From Massilia violaceinigra (GTDB lineage: Bacteria; Pseudomonadota; Gammaproteobacteria; Burkholderiales; Burkholderiaceae_D): a stretch of DNA of 64,000 nucleotides. The position numbers and the translations under genes were made by a program. The number at the start of each line of letters is the position of its first letter. Position 1 is the stretch's first letter. Under the pieces are notes generated by a model. The model was not told the origin of the DNA, searched no databases, and saw nothing but the letters and a program-made list of their open reading frames with translations. Below, in pieces: positions 1 through 9,577 of this stretch. The stretch spans positions 1,612,001 through 1,676,000 of the forward strand of contig NZ_CP024608.1 in the NCBI RefSeq assembly GCF_002752675.1. Reading direction: 5' to 3'.

Positions 1-3000
1 GCTTCGCTGTAGCGCGTCAGCGCCACGACGTTGCCGAAGGTGTCGCGCGCGTAGCTTGTCACGTAACCGTTGGCGTCGATCTCGGAACGGACTCGTCCCA
101 TGACGTCATACAGCTTGAAGCTGCGATAGCCGGAGACGTCCTTGTTGGCGACGGCATTGCCGAAGGCGTCGTAAGTCACCTCGGAGACGGGCACAGCCGT
201 CACGTCGGCGCGCACGGCGTTGCCGGCCGGGCCGTTCAGCTGTGCGTTTTCGGTGGCATTGTAGATGGCTACCTGCGGGAAGATGGTCGCGATCTGGCGG
301 CCCACGGCATCGTACTGGTAACTCGTGACGCGCTGGTTGGGCTGGCCTGCCGCCTCGGTGCGGCTGGTAAGGTTGCCGAGCGCATCGTAGGCCAGCACGG
401 TCTGCGGTTGCAGCCTGATCGAATCGATCGCGTAGCCGTCCGCCGAGACTGTCAGTTCCGGTGCCAGTTCCTTGACCATGCGGCCGGCGGCGTCGTAACT
501 GTAAGTCCAGGTCGCGCCGGCTTTGTTGGTGAACGACAGCTTGCGGCCGAGTCCGTCGAATGCGTACGATTCGGTCGCGCCCAGCGCATCGGTGCTGCGC
601 ACGAGGTTGCCCTGTGCGTCATAGGCAAAGCGGCTGACGCGGGCGTCGGCCTGGTTGGCGACGGCGGCCTTGGCAAGGTCGCCCGCCAGGGTGGCATCCG
701 AGAAGACGGCGGGAACGGTGAATTCCGAGGTGGACGTGACACGGCCCAGGGCGTCGTAGATGCTCTGTGTGAAGTAACCGCCCGCGTCGACGGTAAATAC
801 CGGACGTCCCTCGGTATCGAAGACGCTGCGTTCGGTACGGTCCTGGCCGCTGGTCGCGGGCCGCACAGCCGCGTCGTCCGGCGTGGTCGCGATCGACAAG
901 CTGGCGCGCGCCGACTCAGTGAGCAAGGTTTCGTAACGGGTGGTCTTGATGGCGTTGCCCAGCGCATCGTATTTGCGTTCGGTGACAGCGCCCAGTGCAT
1001 CGATGGCAAGCACCGCGCGGTGATCGCGGTCGTAAATGGTGCGCGTGACGCGGTCGTTGGCCGGATCGGACTGCGGCGGCGTGGCCGCCGACGGCAGGCC
1101 GGCACCGGTCCAAAGGGTGGCGAACTGGGTGACCTGGGCGACATTGCCCTTGGCGTCGTAGACGCGCTGGGTCACGCTCTTCGATGGATCGATCGAGTAC
1201 ACGAGGCGGTTGGCGTTGTCGTACACCAGGCGCGAAACGCGGTCGGCATCCGACGTGGCCGTGCCCATGATCCAGTTATCGATGCCGGTCTGGTCGGCAT
1301 TGGCCGCCAGTTTGTCGGCGCCCAGCAGGGTCGCATGTTCGATACGCGACACCACATTGCCGGCCTTGTCGAGCACCTGCCGGGTGACGGCGTACTGCAC
1401 CACGCCGGCTGCGTTCGGACCCTGCGCAACGGCGCTGGCCACCAGGCGGTTGGCGGAATCGTAGACGAAGCGCGTGTGCGCATCGTTGAGGTTATTGAAG
1501 GCGCCGTTGACCACGTTCATGATCAGTTCGGGCGAGGCTTCCGCCACGCTGGCCGTCTGCACGCTGGCGGTGCGGCGCACCACGTTGCCGTTCTTGTCGA
1601 ACTGCTGGGCTACAAAAGACCAGTCGCGCTGGGCTGCGCCGTTGGCGCCGCGCATCACCGTCGCGCTGCCGACCATGCGGTTGGCGGCGTCGTAGACCAT
1701 GCGCACATCGCTGTCGCTCGCGCTGATGTTGTTGACGTCGGCAACCCATGCCGCGATCTCGGCGGCGCCCGGGTCCATCGATACCAGCTGCTTGCTGAAG
1801 CTGGTGCGGGCGATCACATTATTGTTGCTGTCGTACTTCTGGCTGCGCACGGTCCACAGGTTGGCGCTGGCGCCACCGGTCAGGGTGGCGCTCAGGCGGC
1901 CGCGCTTGTCGTACACCATGCGCTCGCGCAGGTCGACGGCCGGGTTGTCGAGACCGGCGGCAAGGATGGCTGCCTTCAGGCTGTCCGGCGTGACGCCGGC
2001 GCCCAGCGCGGCGGTCAGCGCCGTGGCGTAGGTGCGCCGTTCGGTGACCCGGCCTTCGCTGTCGAACTTGAGGTTGACGATCACGGTGCCGGATGGATCG
2101 ACGCTGCCGAATACGCGCCCATCCTTGTCGTAGACGGTGACGGTGACGGCGTCGCGGGCTGCGTCGACGGTCAGGCTGTCCTTGATTTGCAGGGCGGTAA
2201 AGATGGTCGACGGCGCTGCGGACGCCGCCAGTTTGCTCGGGTTGGCGTAGTGCGTTACCTTGACCAGGCGCTGGTTCTTGTCGTACTCGTAGCGGGTGAC
2301 CGCGCCTTCGGCGCTCATTTCGTATTCGAGCTGGTTGGCGCTGTTGTAGACGTAGCGCACGGCCGCGTTGCTGTTGGTGCCGCTCACGCGCAGGATGACA
2401 TTGCGCCCGCTGTTGTCGTAGCGCTGCAGCACTTTCTGGTTGGCGCCGGTCGGATCGGCGGTGCTGGTCTGGTCGAAATCGGTGGTGCCGTAGGTAAAGT
2501 CGGTGACGCGTCCGGACGGATCGGTCACTTTCAGGCGGTTGCCACGGCTGTCGTAGGTGTACAAGGTGGTCAGGCGCTGGCCGGCCGTGTCGACGATGAC
2601 GGAGGCGACCTGGCCGGTCTTGTCGTAGGTCGTCTGCGTCACGATCCCGCGCGCATCGGTCATGGTGGCCACGCGGCCCATGGCGTCGTAGGTGAACGAG
2701 CTGGCGAGGTTCAGGCCGGTCTTGTCGAGCGTTTTGGTCAGGACGCGGTTAGCGGCGTCGTAAGTGAACGTGGTGATCTTGCCGTTGGCATCGGTGGTGC
2801 TGGCCAGCAGGCCGGCGCGGTCATAGTCCTTCTTGAGCTCGACGCCGAGCGAATCGCTTTGCCTGGTCAGGGCGCCGTTCTTGTCGTACTCGAAGGTGGT
2901 GCTGTTACCCTGGCTGTCGCTGAGCGAGACGGTCTGGCCGAAACGGTTCTTGACGGTCGTGTGGCTGACACCTTCGGCCGTCGTCATCGTCATCGAGCGC

Positions 3001-6000
3001 AGCTTGGTGTCGTACTTGTAGGTGGTTACGCCGGTACCGATCGCATCGGTCTGGGTCATGACGCGGTTGAAGGCATCGTAGGTGATGCGGCTTGGCGAGT
3101 CGATGCCGTTGTTGCGGGTCGAAACGACGCGGCCGGCGCGGTCGTAGGCGGTGGTGCTGCCGGTGCCGTTGGCCTCAAGCAGCACGGTCGGGCGGCCGAA
3201 GGCATCGTACTCGGTCGCGCTGGCGATCGCGGTTTTGCCAAACGGAAGCGTCTTGGTCAGGTTGCCGCGGTTGTCATACTCGTAGGTCGCCGCCGTGACG
3301 TCGCCGCCAGAGAGGTCCTGGAAGGTGCGCCGCTTGACGTTGCCGAACACATCATATTCAAGGCGCGTGGTGTAGCCGCCGCGCAGCGGGTCGGTGCTTG
3401 CGCCCCTGGTGCCGTCGAATCGGGAGATGAGCCGTCCCAGGGTGTCGTAGGTGAAGGTCTGGATGCGGTCGTAGCCTTGCCCATTGACCAGCGGTGCCAG
3501 CAGGTTGGTCAGCTCGGACGTGACCGCGCCGCCGCTCAAGATGGACAACTGGGCGGTGGCGATGCGGGTGGCGTACTCGGTGATGGTTTGCACTTCGCCG
3601 AAGGTGTTGTAGACCTGTTCCTTGACTTCCCCGAGGGCGTTGATGGTATGGGTGATGCGGCCTTTGGCGTCGTAATAGAACAGCGTGCGCTGGCCGAGCT
3701 GGTCGGTCGTGCTGCTGCGCCGGCCCATCACATCGTAGGTGTGGCGCACGCCATGCGCGGTCCACAGCGCTTCGGCGCTGGCGCCGGGAGCGAGCGCCGC
3801 CACCAGTTTCGCGCCTTCGGCGCTCAATTCGGCGACGACCTGGCCCAGGTCGTTGTAGCGGATGCGGCTGTCGCGTTGGTCTTCGCTGCCCAGGTCGCGC
3901 TGGACCAGGGTCAGGCGGCCGCGTTCATCGTAGACGTACTTGGTGACCGTGCCATCCGGTGCGGTCTCGGTCAGCAGGGCGTTGCGTTGGGTGTAGGTGT
4001 AAATGGTGATCTGGTCGTCGGCACTGACGGATTTACCCACGGAAGCGAGATCGAGGCCTGTCGGATTGGTGACGGCGGTGGCGTAGCGTTTGCGGCTGAT
4101 GACATTGCCGGCCCGGTCGTAGGCAAGTTCTGTCAGGTAGTTTTCGCCGTCGATGGTACCGACCAGTTGGTTCTTGCTGTCGTACAGCTTGCGCTGGTGG
4201 ATATCCTTGAGCGCGACGGGGACCGGACGCAGGGCGTCCAGGGTGCCGGCGGCGCGCAGGGCAGGGGTGGTGACGGTGGCGTAGCCGACCGTGTCGACCA
4301 ACTGGCCGCCGGCGTTGTAGATGTTCTCGGTCAGGTAGCCGTCGGCGTCCAGCGTCGCGACCAGCTTGCTGTCCTTGTCGTAGAACATGCGGGTGCTATG
4401 GTCCAGCGGCGAGGCCACCGCGACGATGTCGATCTGCTGCGCGTACGATGCACCGAGCTTCGGCAAGATGCCCGGGGTGGCGCGCACGATCACCTGCACC
4501 AGGCGCGAGGCGCCATCGTAGATATAGCTGGTGATCTTGCCGCTGTCGTCCATCGTGGCCGACAGGCGGCCCGCGCTGTCATAGTTGTTGACCGTAGCCC
4601 GATCGTCGGCCTTGCCCAGGGCAGTGCCGTTGCGCAGCAAGGCGATGTCTGTGCCGCCCGCCACCGTGTAGCGATTGACGCGAACAATCTGGTCTTTAGT
4701 ATTGTAAAGATTCTCGGTGACCGCCCCGGTCTCGTCGACCTCCAGCGTCTTGCGGCCAGCATCGTCGTAATACCACATATGCTGCTTATTGTTCGAATCG
4801 AGGGTCCTGATCAGGTTACCGTTCTTATCGTAGTAATAACTGGTTAAGGTCGTTCCTCCACTATGGGTGACGCTGGCGCTGGAAACCCGGCCGGCCGTGT
4901 CGTACGTCTTGGTCGTCGTGAGCGATCCGACAGCGCCTGTGCTCACTTCCTGGCTCGGCTTGCTCACGGCGTCGGTCCATGTCGTCGTCGTCGCGTAGCT
5001 GCCGGCATCGGTGCTGGTGATCAGGCGGCCCAGGCCGTCGTAGACGTAGGACGTCACGTGCTGCTCGCCGTCGATGGTCTTGCGCAGATTGCCAGCGTGA
5101 TCGTAGACGTAGGTCGTCACCGAGCTGCCGGCCGCGAGGCCGTTGCCGGCCGCATCGACTGCCGAGAAAGTCGTTTCGGTGGACAGCAGGCCGCGGCCGT
5201 CATAGGCGTAATCGATGCGCGTGGTTTTGCTGCGGTCGGTGCTACTGCGGGCGACCCAATCGGCTACCGCGCTTTCGGTCGGTGCAGCGGTTTCGCCGAG
5301 CGGGGCGACGTCGTAGAAGGTGCCGTTGTAACGGATGGTGCTGGAGCGCAGACCCTGCGTGTTGTAGCGGTACTCGGTGACGCGGCCTTGCGCTGTGATC
5401 TCGAAGCGCAGGCGGTGCAGGCTGTCGTATGCCATGCGCGTGGTGAGCGGAACGCTGGCCTGTGCGGTGCCCTCGCCGTCCGGATCGGCCACCAGGAAGT
5501 GCGTCTCCGTCAGCATCTTGTTGCCGAGCAGCTCAAAGGTGCGCTTGATGGTGAGCCCGGCGCTGTCTCGCTCCAGGGTACGGTTGCCATTGGCATCGTA
5601 ACCGTAGAAAGTTTCGACGCCGTTCGTCTCTTTCATGCTGGCGACGTTACCGTTCGCGTCATAGGCAAACTTCTTCGCGATGCTCACGCCATTTACTGGC
5701 GCGGCCGCTGCCGAAGTGAGGCGACCCAAGCTGTCGTAGGTGTACACCGCTACCTTGCCGAGCGCATCAGTTACGCTGGTGGTGCCGACAACGGAATAGT
5801 CGAACGTTGTCTTATTGCCGATTGCATCGGTGATGGAGGCGACTCTTGTAGCCCCTCGCACCGAGACATAGCTGAACGTCAGGCGCGTACCATCGTCCTG
5901 CGTGACCGACGACACGCCGGAGATGCCATAGGTGTAGGTTGTCCTGTATGTCGCCGCATCGGCCACATTGTCGGGCGTCAGGTCAGTGGTTACTGTGGTC

Positions 6001-6713
6001 AGTTGCTGCTGGTCGTTATAGCCGTAACTAACGCGCGTATGCGGCGTGGCGCGGCCGGCCAGCGCTAAGCTGTATCCCGTCAACATGTTCGACGCGTTGT
6101 AGATGAAGGTCGTCGTTTCCTTGCTGGCGTCGACAATCTGGTGGATCAATTTCGCGGCATTGTAACTGTAGCTCAGTCGGATGCCGTTCTCGTCGTTCAC
6201 CGACATGATGCGGCCACCGTTCGCGGCATCGTAGACTTCGTGCACGCCTGCGCTATCGAGGCCCCCGTCGCGCCACACCCAGTTCCCATTCGTATCCATG
6301 ACAATGGTCTGGTAGGCGCCGCCGCCCTCGGTCGAGACGTACATATTGCGCGCGACGTCGAACGCGAACATGGAGTTGCTTCCATCGCCATTGATACGGT
6401 ACACGGTGCTGCCCGCAGTGTTGCGGGTGCCGCCTGATATCAGGTAAGCTTTCTTGGCCATTCCCAGCTTCCAGCCTATGCCGGCGCCATCGTGGAAGCC
6501 GGCACTGTAGGTGCGGGTTAGCGCGACGTCGGCGCCATTCGAAGCAAGGTAATCGTCCCGCGACTGCAGCAACAAATTGCCGGTGGAGACGTTGACGTAT
6601 GCGCCTTCCTTGGTCTTGCCATTCGCGGCATTGCCGAACACACCTTGTTGTCCAAGTACACCAGCCGAGCTGTTGAGTAGACCAGCATTACTACCGCTTA
6701 CAATCGCAACCAT
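1..6713 (-). CDS. giant RHS/YD-repeat protein, C-terminus beyond window
   Basis: The reading frame stays in phase at all five sampled points (about 29, 2042, 3188, 5048 and the 6713 start), giving at least 2237 residues with no stop seen. The first 60 residues (MVAIVSGSNAGLLNSS, then YVNVSTGNLLLQSRDDYL) match a prefix I know from giant YD proteins of this bacterial family. The rest is tandem YD repeats such as TTAYDRAGRVVSTRN and YVYDGLGRLITSTDA. Such repeats form a hollow shell that often encloses a variable C-terminal toxin; that end is outside the window. There is no Sec signal peptide. The ATG at 6713 is preceded by AGGA about 5 bases upstream. It is divergent from the flagellar-type operon. 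Confidence 0.9.
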   Translation of the reverse strand, partial: MVAIVSGSNAGLLNSSAGVLGQQGVFGNAANGKTKEGAYVNVSTGNLLLQSRDDYLASNGADVALTRTYSAGFHDGAGIGWKLGMAKKAYLISGGTRNTAGSTVYRINGDGSNSMFAFDVARNMYVSTEGGGAYQTIVMDTNGNWVWRDGGLDSAGVHEVYDAANGGRIMSVNDENGIRLSYSYNAAKLIHQIVDASKETTTFIYNASNMLTGYSLALAGRATPHTRVSYGYNDQQQLTTVTTDLTPDNVADAATYRTTYTYGISGVSSVTQDDGTRLTFSYVSVRGATRVASITDAIGNKTTFDYSVVGTTSVTDALGKVAVYTYDSLGRLTSAAAAPVNGVSIAKKFAYDANGNVASMKETNGVETFYGYDANGNRTLERDSAGLTIKRTFELLGNKMLTETHFLVADPDGEGTAQASVPLTTRMAYDSLHRLRFEITAQGRVTEYRYNTQGLRSSTIRYNGTFYDVAPLGETAAPTESAVADWVARSSTDRSKTTRIDYAYDGRGLLSTETTFSAVDAAGNGLAAGSSVTTYVYDHAGNLRKTIDGEQHVTSYVYDGLGRLITSTDAGSYATTTTWTDAVSKPSQEVSTGAVGSLTTTKTYDTAGRVSSASVTHSGGTTLTSYYYDKNGNLIRTLDSNNKQHMWYYDDAGRKTLEVDETGAVTENLYNTKDQIVRVNRYTVAGGTDIALLRNGTALGKADDRATVNNYDSAGRLSATMDDSGKITSYIYDGASRLVQVIVRATPGILPKLGASYAQQIDIVAVASPLDHSTRMFYDKDSKLVATLDADGYLTENIYNAGGQLVDTVGYATVTTPALRAAGTLDALRPVPVALKDIHQRKLYDSKNQLVGTIDGENYLTELAYDRAGNVISRKRYATAVTNPTGLDLASVGKSVSADDQITIYTYTQRNALLTETAPDGTVTKYVYDERGRLTLVQRDLGSEDQRDSRIRYNDLGQVVAELSAEGAKLVAALAPGASAEALWTAHGVRHTYDVMGRRSSTTDQLGQRTLFYYDAKGRITHTINALGEVKEQVYNTFGEVQTITEYATRIATAQLSILSGGAVTSELTNLLAPLVNGQGYDRIQTFTYDTLGRLISRFDGTRGASTDPLRGGYTTRLEYDVFGNVKRRTFQDLSGGDVTAATYEYDNRGNLTKTLPFGKTAIASATEYDAFGRPTVLLEANGTGSTTAYDRAGRVVSTRNNGIDSPSRITYDAFNRVMTQTDAIGTGVTTYKYDTKLRSMTMTTAEGVSHTTVKNRFGQTVSLSDSQGNSTTFEYDKNGALTRQSDSLGVELKKDYDRAGLLASTTDANGKITTFTYDAANRVLTKTLDKTGLNLASSFTYDAMGRVATMTDARGIVTQTTYDKTGQVASVIVDTAGQRLTTLYTYDSRGNRLKVTDPSGRVTDFTYGTTDFDQTSTADPTGANQKVLQRYDNSGRNVILRVSGTNSNAAVRYVYNSANQLEYEMSAEGAVTRYEYDKNQRLVKVTHYANPSKLAASAAPSTIFTALQIKDSLTVDAARDAVTVTVYDKDGRVFGSVDPSGTVIVNLKFDSEGRVTERRTYATALTAALGAGVTPDSLKAAILAAGLDNPAVDLRERMVYDKRGRLSATLTGGASANLWTVRSQKYDSNNNVIARTSFSKQLVSMDPGAAEIAAWVADVNNISASDSDVRMVYDAANRMVGSATVMRGANGAAQRDWSFVAQQFDKNGNVVRRTASVQTASVAEASPELIMNVVNGAFNNLNDAHTRFVYDSANRLVASAVAQGPNAAGVVQYAVTRQVLDKAGNVVSRIEHATLLGADKLAANADQTGIDNWIMGTATSDADRVSRLVYDNANRLVYSIDPSKSVTQRVYDAKGNVAQVTQFATLWTGAGLPSAATPPQSDPANDRVTRTIYDRDHRAVLAIDALGAVTERKYDALGNAIKTTRYETLLTESARASLSIATTPDDAAVRPATSGQDRTERSVFDTEGRPVFTVDAGGYFTQSIYDALGRVTSTSEFTVPAVFSDATLAGDLAKAAVANQADARVSRFAYDAQGNLVRSTDALGATESYAFDGLGRKLSFTNKAGATWTYSYDAAGRMVKELAPELTVSADGYAIDSIRLQPQTVLAYDALGNLTSRTEAAGQPNQRVTSYQYDAVGRQIATIFPQVAIYNATENAQLNGPAGNAVRADVTAVPVSEVTYDAFGNAVANKDVSGYRSFKLYDVMGRVRSEIDANGYVTSYARDTFGNVVALTRYSE

Positions 6714-7121
6714 GTCATTCCTAAGTGATCGGGCACATTGGTGCCCCAAAATTTGTCTAGCTAGTAAATATTGATATTTCTATAATTCAATATTCGCTTC
6801 TTCAAGTAATGTATCCACACATTTCAGGAATTGTTTAGCGATTTAGCGTAAATATTCTTTTGTGCCGCGTGTTATTGCTTAATTAACAATAATTCATGGA
6901 GTTCCCCGTACCACGAGGAAGGGTGGAAAACGTTGTTTTTTAATAATGAATTGCGCCCATTTTGTTTAGATTTAAACAAAAAACCCACTCTTTTTGTTGC
7001 TGCCAATCTACTTTCAGTAAATATACCTGTTACCTAAGGACATTTTGAGTTTCCTTAATGTTATGATTGGTCCTGCTCGTAAATATTTGCGCGCAGCCAA
7101 TAATTAACACCAGGTAACTCG
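6714..7121. promoter_or_regulatory. AT-rich divergent intergenic region
   Basis: This 408-bp spacer separates the divergent starts of the YD-repeat gene and flgF. It is clearly richer in A and T than the genes on either side, with runs such as TTTTTTAATAATGAATT and a GTTTAGATTTAAAC near-palindrome. Both promoters must lie here. I could not place a convincing sigma-54 or sigma-28 promoter or a FlhDC box. flgF has only a weak ribosome site (AGGTAA, then CTCG). Confidence 0.5.
6731..6746. repeat. short inverted repeat in YD-gene leader
   Basis: GGGCAC, loop ATTG, GTGCCC: a perfect 6-bp stem 17 bases upstream of the YD-repeat start codon. It could be an operator half-pair or an RNA hairpin near the ribosome site. 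Function is unknown. Confidence 0.4.
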
Positions 7122-7841
7122 ATGGACTTGATCACAATCGCCAGTGTTGGCATGCAAAGCGACCAGGCGCGGATGGATGGCATCAGCCACAACATCGCCA
7201 ACGTCCTGACCCCGGGTTATAAGCGCCAGGTTTCCGTGACGCCAACTTTCCAGGCGCAGATGCTGGGCGCGCAAAGCGAGCGCGCGGCGCAGTCGGCCCC
7301 GCTTCCGCGCGTGTCGATCGACCCAACTGCCGGCCCGATGCGCCACACGGGCAACACGCAGGACGTGGCGATCGAAGGCGACAGCTTCTTTGAAGTCAAT
7401 ACCGCCGACGGTCCGGCCTTTACCCGTCAGGGCAGCCTGCGGGTCGATGTCCAGGGCCGCCTGGTTGGCCCCCATGGCTTTCCCGTGATGGGCAGCGGCG
7501 GCGAGATCGTGCTGGCCAATACGCCCTTCACCATCGCCCCGAATGGCGACGTGCGCCAGGATGGCCGCGTGGTGGGCCAGCTCAAGCGCGTGCGTTTCGA
7601 GTCGGCCTCTGCGCTCACTCCGCTTGGCAACAGCCTGTATCAGCAGGGCGGGGCGCGCGTGGCCGACGCCATGAACAAGGATCCCTTGCGCATCGGTTTC
7701 CAGGAAGGCTCGAACGTCAGTTCGCCCCAGGAAATGGTGCGGATGACGGAAACGGTGCGCCATTTCGAGGCGCTGTCCAAAATTGTCCAGGGCTATGACG
7801 AGTCCCTGGAAAAAACCATCCGCAAGCTCGGGGATTTCTGA
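7122..7841 (+). CDS. flgF: flagellar proximal rod protein FlgF
   Basis: 239 residues. The N-terminus has the flagellar rod/hook signature ISHNIANVLTPGYKR (about 22-36), the middle has VAIEGDSFFEV, and the C-terminus has EGSNVSSPQEMVRMT. FlgF forms the proximal rod with FlgB and FlgC outside the inner membrane. It is called FlgF rather than FlgG because it is shorter, ends in ...KTIRKLGDF, and the next gene is a clear FlgG. It opens the operon, and flgG follows 5 bp later. This flgF-flgG-flgA-flgH order resembles alphaproteobacterial operons more than the flgBCDEFGHIJ order usual in gamma- and betaproteobacteria. Confidence 0.88.
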   Translation: MDLITIASVGMQSDQARMDGISHNIANVLTPGYKRQVSVTPTFQAQMLGAQSERAAQSAPLPRVSIDPTAGPMRHTGNTQDVAIEGDSFFEVNTADGPAFTRQGSLRVDVQGRLVGPHGFPVMGSGGEIVLANTPFTIAPNGDVRQDGRVVGQLKRVRFESASALTPLGNSLYQQGGARVADAMNKDPLRIGFQEGSNVSSPQEMVRMTETVRHFEALSKIVQGYDESLEKTIRKLGDF

Positions 7842-7846
7842 CAGTT

Positions 7847-8626
7847 ATGAACGATTCACTTTACATTGCCGCCACCGGCATGCACATGCAGCAAAAGAAT
7901 GTCGACACCATTTCGAACAACCTGGCCAATGTGAACACGCCCGGTTTCAAGAAAGGCAAAGTCAGCTTCGAAGACCTGGTCTACCGCGACATGGGTGGCG
8001 CCACCAGCGCCATCGAGGCTGGCGGCCAGCGCCTGTGGCAGGGCAGCGGCGTGGCCATGTCGGCCATCCTCAAGTCTTTCGTCGCCGGCCAGCTCAAGAA
8101 AACCGACCTGCCGCTCGACGTCGCCATCGAAGGCGATGGCTTCTTTGAAGTGGTGGCGCAGGAGGGCGTGTCCGCCTTCAGCCGCGGCGGCTCGCTGATG
8201 GTCGACAAGGATGGCTTCCTGGCCACCTCCGGCGGCCAGATACTGAAACCGGCCATCCACATCGGCCTCGATGCCAAGGAAATCAGCATCAAGCCCGATG
8301 GCCGGGTGCTGGTGCGCACGCGCGACGGCGGCGACAGTCTCGAAGCCGGCCGTATCGAGCTGGTGCGTTTTTCAGATACCACTGGCCTCACGCCCATCGG
8401 CGGCAATCTGTACAAGCCGACCGAGCGTTCGGGCGACCCGATTTACGGCCGAGCCGGCGACGAGGGCGTCGGCACCCTGGCCCAAGGCTTCGTAGAAGGC
8501 TCGAACGTCAACCTGGTCGATGAAATGGTCGATCTGATGGTGGCGCAGCGCGCCTACGAAAGCAGCGTCAAGATCATCCAGGCATCCGACGAGATGCTGG
8601 CAATGAGCAATAACCTACGCAAGTAA
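7847..8626 (+). CDS. flgG: flagellar distal rod protein FlgG
   Basis: 259 residues, the normal FlgG length. The N-terminal signature is ISNNLANVNTPGFKK, then VAIEGDGFFEV at about residue 90. The C-terminal EGSNVNLVDEMVDLM and YESSVKIIQASDEML blocks are the coiled-coil pair typical of distal rod proteins. FlgG builds the rod through the P and L rings, so the apparatus is expected to cross the outer membrane. The start follows flgF by 5 bp, suggesting translational coupling. flgA follows after 3 bp. Confidence 0.93.
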   Translation: MNDSLYIAATGMHMQQKNVDTISNNLANVNTPGFKKGKVSFEDLVYRDMGGATSAIEAGGQRLWQGSGVAMSAILKSFVAGQLKKTDLPLDVAIEGDGFFEVVAQEGVSAFSRGGSLMVDKDGFLATSGGQILKPAIHIGLDAKEISIKPDGRVLVRTRDGGDSLEAGRIELVRFSDTTGLTPIGGNLYKPTERSGDPIYGRAGDEGVGTLAQGFVEGSNVNLVDEMVDLMVAQRAYESSVKIIQASDEMLAMSNNLRK

Positions 8627-8629
8627 GGC

Positions 8630-9568
8630 ATGCAACGCTGGTGCGCCATGGTGGCGCTGGTGTTCTGGACGCCGTACGGCGCGGCCCAGCCGCTCGCGCT
8701 CGAACTGCGTCCGGCGGCCCTGCTCGCGCAAGCGCGCGTCACCCTGGCCGACGTGGCCATCGTGGCGGGCGGCGAGCCGCTGGCAACGCTCGAACTGGGC
8801 GTGGCACCGCGCATCGGCTATGTCGAGCGCCTGAGCCGCGAGCAGATCGGCCTGATGATCCGGCGCCGCGCCGGCGTGACGCGCGAGATTGCCTGGAGCG
8901 GCGCCGCCAGCGTCGCCCTGCAGAGCCAGTCGCAAACGATTGGCTCGGAAGCCCTGGCGCAGGTGGCCGTGCGCAGTGTGCTGGCAGCCTGGCAAGCGCG
9001 TTTGCCAGGCATCACGGTGGACCTCGCGGCGCCGCCCGGCGCGCTGGAAGTGCCGTTTGGCGCGATTGAGATCAAGGCGCGCGCGCTGAGCGAGCCACGG
9101 CTGGCGGCGCGCATGCCGGTGTGGATCGACATCCGGGTCGACGGCGCCGTGTACCGCTCGCTGGTGGTGGCGCTGAACGTCACGGCGCGCCAGCCGGTGC
9201 ATGTGGCGCGCCGCGCGCTCGCTGCCGGGACCTTGGCCGATGCCGGGGATTTCGAGCAGCGCGACGAGAATGTCGTCGCCCTCGACGCCATGCCGGCGGC
9301 CCCGGCTGCGGCCGGCTGGCGCATGCGCCGGGCGCTGGCGGCGGGACAGATACTGACCCAGGCCAGCTTGCCGCAGCCAGGGATGATTTTTCGCGGTGAC
9401 ACGGTGCGCTTGCTGATTTTGCGCGGCGCCGTTGAAATCGAAGCGCGCGGCGTGGCGCTGGCCGATGCCGCGCCCGGCCAGCCGCTGGCGGTCCGGTTGC
9501 CGAATGCCAGCGAGCCGGTCAATGCACGGGTCAGCCCCACCGGGGCTGTCGTGATGGAAATGGAATGA
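8630..9568 (+). CDS. flgA: P-ring assembly chaperone FlgA
   Basis: 312 residues with an N-terminal hydrophobic signal peptide (about 1-19, ending GAAQ) and a C-terminal SAF/ChapFlgA region (about 190-312) beginning QPVHVARRALAAGTL and containing FRGDTVRLLILRGAVEIEA. FlgA escorts FlgI subunits in the periplasm while the P ring is built. It sits between flgG and flgH, next to the two ring genes it serves. The start is 3 bp after the flgG stop. Confidence 0.88.
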   Translation: MQRWCAMVALVFWTPYGAAQPLALELRPAALLAQARVTLADVAIVAGGEPLATLELGVAPRIGYVERLSREQIGLMIRRRAGVTREIAWSGAASVALQSQSQTIGSEALAQVAVRSVLAAWQARLPGITVDLAAPPGALEVPFGAIEIKARALSEPRLAARMPVWIDIRVDGAVYRSLVVALNVTARQPVHVARRALAAGTLADAGDFEQRDENVVALDAMPAAPAAAGWRMRRALAAGQILTQASLPQPGMIFRGDTVRLLILRGAVEIEARGVALADAAPGQPLAVRLPNASEPVNARVSPTGAVVMEME

Positions 9569-9577
9569 GGAATTGGA

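Noticed and set aside
408..4847. Very long plus-strand open frame (1479 codons) opposite the YD-repeat gene
   Set aside because: It is the antisense of a regular, high-GC repeat in which complementary stop codons are rare. The minus strand gives clear YD motifs in one continuous phase; the plus-strand product only mirrors them.
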